NCBI GenBank assembly: GCA_030147225.1
Contig: JASLAI010000202.1
Location: forward strand, 1-8,557
DNA from: Planococcus sp. (in: firmicutes)
Lineage (GTDB): Bacteria; Bacillota; Bacilli; Bacillales_A; Planococcaceae
Direction of reading: 5' to 3'
DNA length: 8,557 nucleotides
A model generated the notes under the pieces. The model saw only the letters and a program-made list of their open reading frames with translations, did no database searches and had not been told where the DNA came from. The translations under genes and the position numbers were made by a program. Position 1 is the stretch's first letter; each line of letters starts with the position of its first letter. Positions 5,230 through 8,557 of the stretch are shown here, in pieces.

Positions 5230-6015
5230 ATGAGCAAAACGATATTTATTACAGGTGCAGGAAGTGGACTGGCAAAAGGGACCGCAATCGGTCTTGCGAA
5301 ACAAGGGCATAAAGTAATTGCGCCAGTCGAAACGGCTCCTCAAGTTACAGCGCTGCGTGAAGAAGCGGCAGCAGAAGGAGTGGACTTGGACGTTTTTAAA
5401 ATGGATATTAAAAATCCGCAGGACTTGGCCCAGATGCTGGAGTACGATTTTGATGTTTTCGTCGCGAATGCTGCAGTCAATGAAGGCGGCCCGCTTTCAG
5501 AAGTGCCAATGTCTAATTTCAGGGAATTATTCGAGGTCAATGTCTTCAGTACCTTAGAAACTGCCCAAGTTGCAGCACGCAAATTCGTAGCTAAAGGAAA
5601 AGGGAAAATCGTTTTCATGTCTTCAATGGCTGGAATTATGGCAACGCCATACGTTGGGCCATATACTGCAACTAAGCATGCCATCGAAGCTATTGCAACG
5701 ACGATGCAGAAAGAGTTGGAAGACCATGGAGTACAAGTGGCGACCATCAATCCAGGCGCTTTTGCCACAGGCTTTAATGACCGCAGCGCAGAGGCAAAAT
5801 GGAAATGGTACGATGAAGCCATTCATTTTACTCGGAAAGAAGATATGGAAGAGGGAGATAAAGCTTTGGAAAATCAATATGACCCAGCTGACATGATTGC
5901 TAAAATGGTGGAAATCATCCCTCTTGATACACATAAATTCCGTACTGCCTACCCTGAAGAAACTGAAAAGCAGATGAAAGAAGAGGAAGCGAAGCGTTGG
6001 GAAATGGAGATTTAA
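5230..6015 (+). CDS. Short-chain dehydrogenase/reductase (SDR) family oxidoreductase
   Basis: The 261-residue protein is a classical-length NAD(P)-dependent Rossmann-fold oxidoreductase. Visible landmarks are the cofactor loop TGAGSGLAKG (residues 8-17), Asp59 in KMDI, which would contact adenine, NAA (80-82) in place of the usual NAG, Asn104, catalytic Ser131/132 in MSSMAG, the Tyr145-x3-Lys149 pair in YTATK, and NPGAF (174-178). The third glycine of TGxxxGxG is replaced by Ala15, an acceptable but less common variant. The C-terminus (about 185-261) is charged, ending in a Glu/Lys-rich helix. Substrate cannot be told from sequence. GGGAGG lies 9 nt before the ATG. The next gene starts 13 nt after the stop with no promoter between, so the two are cotranscribed, and a sigma-B-like promoter sits upstream. 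A stress-induced reductase is the reasonable inference. Confidence 0.93.
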   Translation: MSKTIFITGAGSGLAKGTAIGLAKQGHKVIAPVETAPQVTALREEAAAEGVDLDVFKMDIKNPQDLAQMLEYDFDVFVANAAVNEGGPLSEVPMSNFRELFEVNVFSTLETAQVAARKFVAKGKGKIVFMSSMAGIMATPYVGPYTATKHAIEAIATTMQKELEDHGVQVATINPGAFATGFNDRSAEAKWKWYDEAIHFTRKEDMEEGDKALENQYDPADMIAKMVEIIPLDTHKFRTAYPEETEKQMKEEEAKRWEMEI

Positions 6016-6021
6016 AGGAGG
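6014..6021 (+). promoter_or_regulatory. Ribosome binding site fixing the DUF4334 protein start
   Basis: AAAGGAGG overlaps the SDR stop codon. It is 7 nt from the ATG at 6029 but only 1 nt from the ATG at 6023, so 6029 is the start. Confidence 0.85.
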
Positions 6022-6028
6022 TATGAGT

Positions 6029-6514
6029 ATGGAGCCTCAAGCAGAGGTTGCTGCCATCCTGAAAGAAGGGAAAGCGGATCTTCATACTGCCTGTAAGCTA
6101 TTCGATTCATTGGAGGCGGTAGATTTAGAGTTTCTTCTTGGAACTTGGAAAGGGAGAGACTTTCATACCGGTCATCCTTTGGATGGGATACTGAAGAAAT
6201 TAAAATGGTATGGCAAAGCATTTCATGATGCGGACAATGTAGATCCACTTCTTTTTGAAATTATAAAAGGAAAAGTGATTGCGATTGATCCGGTGCCTTT
6301 TATGTCCAAGCAGAAACTGACAGAGGCAGCAGGCGGAGAAGCGCGTATGCGCATGGTTGAATTCCGTGGAAAACTGAGTGCTGCTATCATTTACGACCAT
6401 TTGCCAATCCATGACCATCTTCGAAAAGTAGATGAAAATTTGTTGTTCGGTATGATGGATCTTAAAGGAGATACACAAGCGTTTTTCTTTTTGCTCGAAA
6501 AAGTGGAAAAATAA
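6029..6514 (+). CDS. GXWXG and DUF4334 domain protein
   Basis: The 161-residue soluble protein has two small domains that usually occur together. The GXWXG domain covers about residues 20-70 (LFDSLEAVDLEFLLGTWKGRDFHTGHPLDG, signature GTWKG, then LKWYGKAF). The DUF4334 domain covers about residues 100-158 (ARMRMVEFRGKLSAAIIYDHLPIHDHLRKVDENLLFGMMDLKG). The biochemical role of this pair is not established to my knowledge; the fold is thought to be a small beta-barrel-like ligand binder, but I cannot show that here. The gene is translationally close to the SDR gene (13-nt gap, ribosome binding site overlapping its stop) and is followed by a terminator, so the two form a bicistronic unit. A joint role in handling a small hydrophobic or carbonyl metabolite is inference from pairing only. 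No signal peptide or membrane segment is seen. Confidence 0.88.
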   Translation: MEPQAEVAAILKEGKADLHTACKLFDSLEAVDLEFLLGTWKGRDFHTGHPLDGILKKLKWYGKAFHDADNVDPLLFEIIKGKVIAIDPVPFMSKQKLTEAAGGEARMRMVEFRGKLSAAIIYDHLPIHDHLRKVDENLLFGMMDLKGDTQAFFFLLEKVEK

Positions 6515-6516
6515 AC

Positions 6517-6554
6517 AATCGTCCTGAGAGCTTATGCTCATGGGGCGATTTTTT
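6517..6554 (+). terminator. Rho-independent terminator of the SDR-DUF4334 operon
   Basis: AATCGTCC (6517-6524) pairs with GGGCGATT (6543-6550) with one G-T pair. The inner TGAG/CTCA arms extend the stem, and six T follow (6549-6554). It starts 3 bp after the stop codon. Confidence 0.88.
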
Positions 6555-6638
6555 ATGATTTGCGGCCCGTATTCCTGAGATTTTACCGAAGAAAAAGGCG
6601 CAAAAATGTGGTAAGCTAACTCATACGATACGAGTATT

Positions 6639-6643
6639 AGGAG
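6639..6643 (+). promoter_or_regulatory. Ribosome binding site supporting the TTG start of recQ
   Basis: AGGAG is 9 nt from the TTG at 6653 and 12 nt from a second TTG at 6656. No ATG occurs before the conserved N-terminus, so a TTG start is required; 6653 is preferred by spacing. Confidence 0.7.
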
Positions 6644-6652
6644 TGTTCTATT

Positions 6653-8425
6653 TTGTTGGAAAGCGCAAAAAAATTACTGCAGTCCCATTTTGGCTATGAG
6701 TCCTTCCGAGTCGGCCAGGAGCAAGCCATTACGCAAGTATTTGAAGGACATAATTCAATTTGCGTCATGCCGACTGGCGGAGGCAAGTCCATGTGCTATC
6801 AAATACCGGCGCTTGTCATGGAAGGGACAACAATTGTCGTGTCGCCTTTGATTTCATTGATGAAAGACCAAGTGGATGCACTTTTGGCAGCTGGGATTCC
6901 AGCTGCTTATATAAACAGTTCTCTCGATTTTGATGAAGTACGTGAGACACTGATGGATGTGCAGCGCGGTGCCATCAAATTGCTTTACATTGCGCCTGAA
7001 CGATTGGATTCGGAGATGTTCCTCAATGAACTGCAGGGAGTTCATGTACCCCTGATTGCTGTCGATGAAGCCCACTGTATTTCCCAATGGGGCCATGATT
7101 TCCGCCCGAGCTACCGTTTGATCAGCCGCATGACTGAACTGTTTCCCAATAACCCGACGGTACTTGCCCTTACTGCCACTGCCACCCCTCAAGTTCGTGA
7201 AGACATTTGCCGGATCCTGGATATTGAAGAACAGCACACCATCATGACTGGTTTCGAACGTGCCAATTTGACGTTTTCTGTTGTGCGCGGCCAAGATCGG
7301 GAGCGCTTCGTAAAGGAATACGTAGCGAAAAACGATAAGGAAGCAGGCATTATTTATGCAGCTACCCGAAAAACAGTGGATTCAGTGTATGAGATGCTCG
7401 TGAAAAAAGGCATTAAAGCAGCAAAATACCATGCGGGCATGCCGGATCATGAAAGGAAGATCGGGCAGGAGCGGTTCCTGAATGACGAAGTCACTGTCAT
7501 GGTTGCAACCAATGCGTTTGGTATGGGTATTGATAAATCCAATATACGTTTTGTTATCCATTATCAATTGCCGAAGAATATGGAAAGCTATTACCAGGAA
7601 GCAGGCCGTGCAGGCCGTGATGGCTTGCCAAGTGAATGTATTGTGTTGTACGCCTCTCAAGATGTTCAGACGCAGCGGTTCTTGATAGATCAAGCACAAG
7701 ACCCTAGCCGCATTCCGGGAGAGCTTGTAAAATTGCAAGGTATGGTTGATTATTGCCACACCGAAAGTTGTCTGCAGCAGTTTATTATTCATTACTTCGG
7801 AGACACAGCTGCTGAACCGTGTGGCCATTGCGGAAACTGCTTGGATGATCGTGAAAGTATGGATGTTACGAAAGATGTCCAAATGGTTCTGTCATGTGTC
7901 ATCCGTATGGGGCAGAAATTCGGCAAAGCGATGACTGCTCAAGTGTTGACCGGTTCCCGCAATAAAAAAGTGTTGGATTTCGGATTTGATAAGCTGTCGA
8001 CCTATGGAATTTTGAAACACCAAAACGCTAAGGAAGTTTCAAACTTGATCGAATTTATGATTTCTCAGGAATTGTTGGCAGTGGAACAAGGTTCATTTCC
8101 GACGATTTATGTACCTGACGGCGGAAGAGATGTACTACTGGGGAAACGAAAAGTGTTAAGAAAAGGTGCTGTTGTCACTAAACGCATCGCTTCTAATGAT
8201 CCTTTATTTGAAGAGTTGCGTGTAGTTCGTAAAAGTTTGGCTGATAAAGCCGGGGTACCTCCTTTTGTTATTTTCTCTGATAAATCACTCCAAGATATGG
8301 TAGCGAGAAGACCTAAGAATGAATCAGAGTTTTTAGAAGTTACTGGAGTGGGAGCCAATAAGCTTGAAAAGTATGGCGAAGCATTTCTTGAGGCAATTCA
8401 TTCTTTTGATGCGATAAATAGTTGA
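6653..8425 (+). CDS. recQ: ATP-dependent DNA helicase RecQ
   Basis: The complete 590-residue superfamily 2 helicase unwinds DNA 3' to 5' in recombination and stalled-fork repair. Motifs appear in order: motif 0 FGYESFRVGQEQ (13-24), Walker A TGGGKS (41-46), Ia SPLISLMKDQV (64-74), Walker B DEAH (138-141) followed by the RecQ aromatic-rich loop CISQWGHDFR, motif III TATAT, then NAFGMGIDK and motif VI QEAGRAGRDG. The zinc site is Cys373, Cys390, Cys393 and Cys396 (C-x16-C-x2-C-x2-C), the same spacing as in E. coli RecQ. A winged-helix (RQC) domain follows, then a C-terminal HRDC domain at about 516-588 (DPLFEELRVVRKSLADK, VTGVGANKLEKYG). Length equals that of Bacillus subtilis RecQ, so nothing is missing. 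Translation starts at TTG. It is monocistronic between terminators; I could not identify a convincing promoter in 6555-6638. Confidence 0.97.
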   Translation: MLESAKKLLQSHFGYESFRVGQEQAITQVFEGHNSICVMPTGGGKSMCYQIPALVMEGTTIVVSPLISLMKDQVDALLAAGIPAAYINSSLDFDEVRETLMDVQRGAIKLLYIAPERLDSEMFLNELQGVHVPLIAVDEAHCISQWGHDFRPSYRLISRMTELFPNNPTVLALTATATPQVREDICRILDIEEQHTIMTGFERANLTFSVVRGQDRERFVKEYVAKNDKEAGIIYAATRKTVDSVYEMLVKKGIKAAKYHAGMPDHERKIGQERFLNDEVTVMVATNAFGMGIDKSNIRFVIHYQLPKNMESYYQEAGRAGRDGLPSECIVLYASQDVQTQRFLIDQAQDPSRIPGELVKLQGMVDYCHTESCLQQFIIHYFGDTAAEPCGHCGNCLDDRESMDVTKDVQMVLSCVIRMGQKFGKAMTAQVLTGSRNKKVLDFGFDKLSTYGILKHQNAKEVSNLIEFMISQELLAVEQGSFPTIYVPDGGRDVLLGKRKVLRKGAVVTKRIASNDPLFEELRVVRKSLADKAGVPPFVIFSDKSLQDMVARRPKNESEFLEVTGVGANKLEKYGEAFLEAIHSFDAINS

Positions 8426-8437
8426 ATAAATATAAGC

Positions 8438-8475
8438 AGAGAAACTCCATATAAAATACGGGTTTCTCTATTTTT
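8438..8475 (+). terminator. Rho-independent terminator of recQ
   Basis: AGAGAAAC (8438-8445) pairs with GTTTCTCT (8462-8469), extendable by two pairs, followed by ATTTTT. It begins 12 bp after the recQ stop codon. Confidence 0.85.
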
Positions 8476-8478
8476 AAA

Positions 8479-8509
8479 TTGTCAGACTTGTATATTTATT
8501 CATTATAAT
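8479..8509 (+). promoter_or_regulatory. Candidate promoter of a gene beyond the right edge
   Basis: A perfect TATAAT (8504-8509) has TTGTCA (8479-8484) upstream, but the spacer is 19 bp, longer than ideal. The -10 is better supported than the -35. The gene it would serve is not in the window. Confidence 0.4.
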
Positions 8510-8540
8510 CTTATGAGTAAATGTCGCTTAATAAATGCAG

Positions 8541-8556
8541 TTGGAAGCGTTTTCAA
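8541..8556 (+). promoter_or_regulatory. Catabolite-responsive element (cre) for CcpA
   Basis: TTGGAAGCGTTTTCAA fits the Bacillus cre consensus WTGNAANCGNWNNCW at every position and is nearly palindromic about the central CG; the symmetry extends to GTTG...CAAC at 8540-8557. It begins about 32 bp downstream of the -10 hexamer at 8504-8509, a position where bound CcpA would block the promoter or elongating polymerase. The controlled gene, probably for carbon use, lies to the right. Confidence 0.65.
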
Positions 8557-8557
8557 C

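Noticed and set aside
5115..5312. Plus-strand open frame of 65 codons before and into the SDR gene
   Set aside because: It starts just behind the terminator T-tract and reads through the SDR's ribosome binding site and start in another frame; no ribosome binding site of its own is seen.
5340..5822. Minus-strand open frame of 160 codons inside the SDR gene
   Set aside because: It is antisense to an intact SDR with all catalytic motifs; long opposite frames are common in such genes, and no start signal is present.
6557..6617. TTTACC and an extended -10-like TGGTAAGCT as a recQ promoter
   Set aside because: The hexamers are 24 bp apart and the -10 matches poorly; I could not support a promoter here.

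Overview
The window looks like a chromosomal segment of a low-to-moderate GC Bacillota species of the Bacillales. The evidence is strong GGAGG-type ribosome binding sites, sigma-A promoters with 17-bp spacers, Rho-independent terminators after most genes, and close resemblance of MrpA, the POT transporter and RecQ to Bacillus proteins. The G+C-rich intergenic repeat at 2511-2776 resembles repeats I recall from Bacillaceae/Planococcaceae genomes. A Planococcaceae origin is therefore my guess; it is not proven.

Layout. Positions 1-719 (minus) hold the N-terminal 239 residues of MrpA, the large subunit of the Mrp-type Na+/H+ antiporter; the gene runs off the left edge. A divergent regulatory region (720-1031) separates it from a gene on the plus strand for a stand-alone KdpD-type universal stress domain protein (1032-1721). 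A terminator and a pentapeptide-repeat protein (1793-2431) follow, closed by a 15-bp terminator hairpin. Two tandem units and a fragment of a structured intergenic repeat (2511-2776) run up to the stop codon of a convergent POT/PTR2 peptide transporter (2774-4271, minus). That transporter is split by one extra base in an A9 run at the junction between its two halves. An AT-rich 432-bp divergent intergenic region with a dyad repeat leads to a small XRE-type regulator (4704-5060). Next comes a probable two-gene operon (5230-6514), an SDR oxidoreductase plus a GXWXG/DUF4334 protein, with a possible sigma-B promoter in front. The last gene is full-length RecQ helicase (6653-8425). The right edge holds a candidate promoter and a near-palindromic cre (CcpA) site belonging to a gene outside the window.

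Functional reading. The left part concerns ion homeostasis: Mrp antiporter and a KdpD-like sensor-type domain facing each other across a shared control region. The middle is oligopeptide uptake next to a transcription regulator. The right part is a stress or redox operon followed by DNA repair. Nothing here is a defence system, prophage, CRISPR array or transposase. The most interesting signals are the homopolymer frameshift in the transporter, the covarying tandem repeat, the paired SDR-DUF4334 operon and the unannotated C-terminal domain on the KdpD-like protein.
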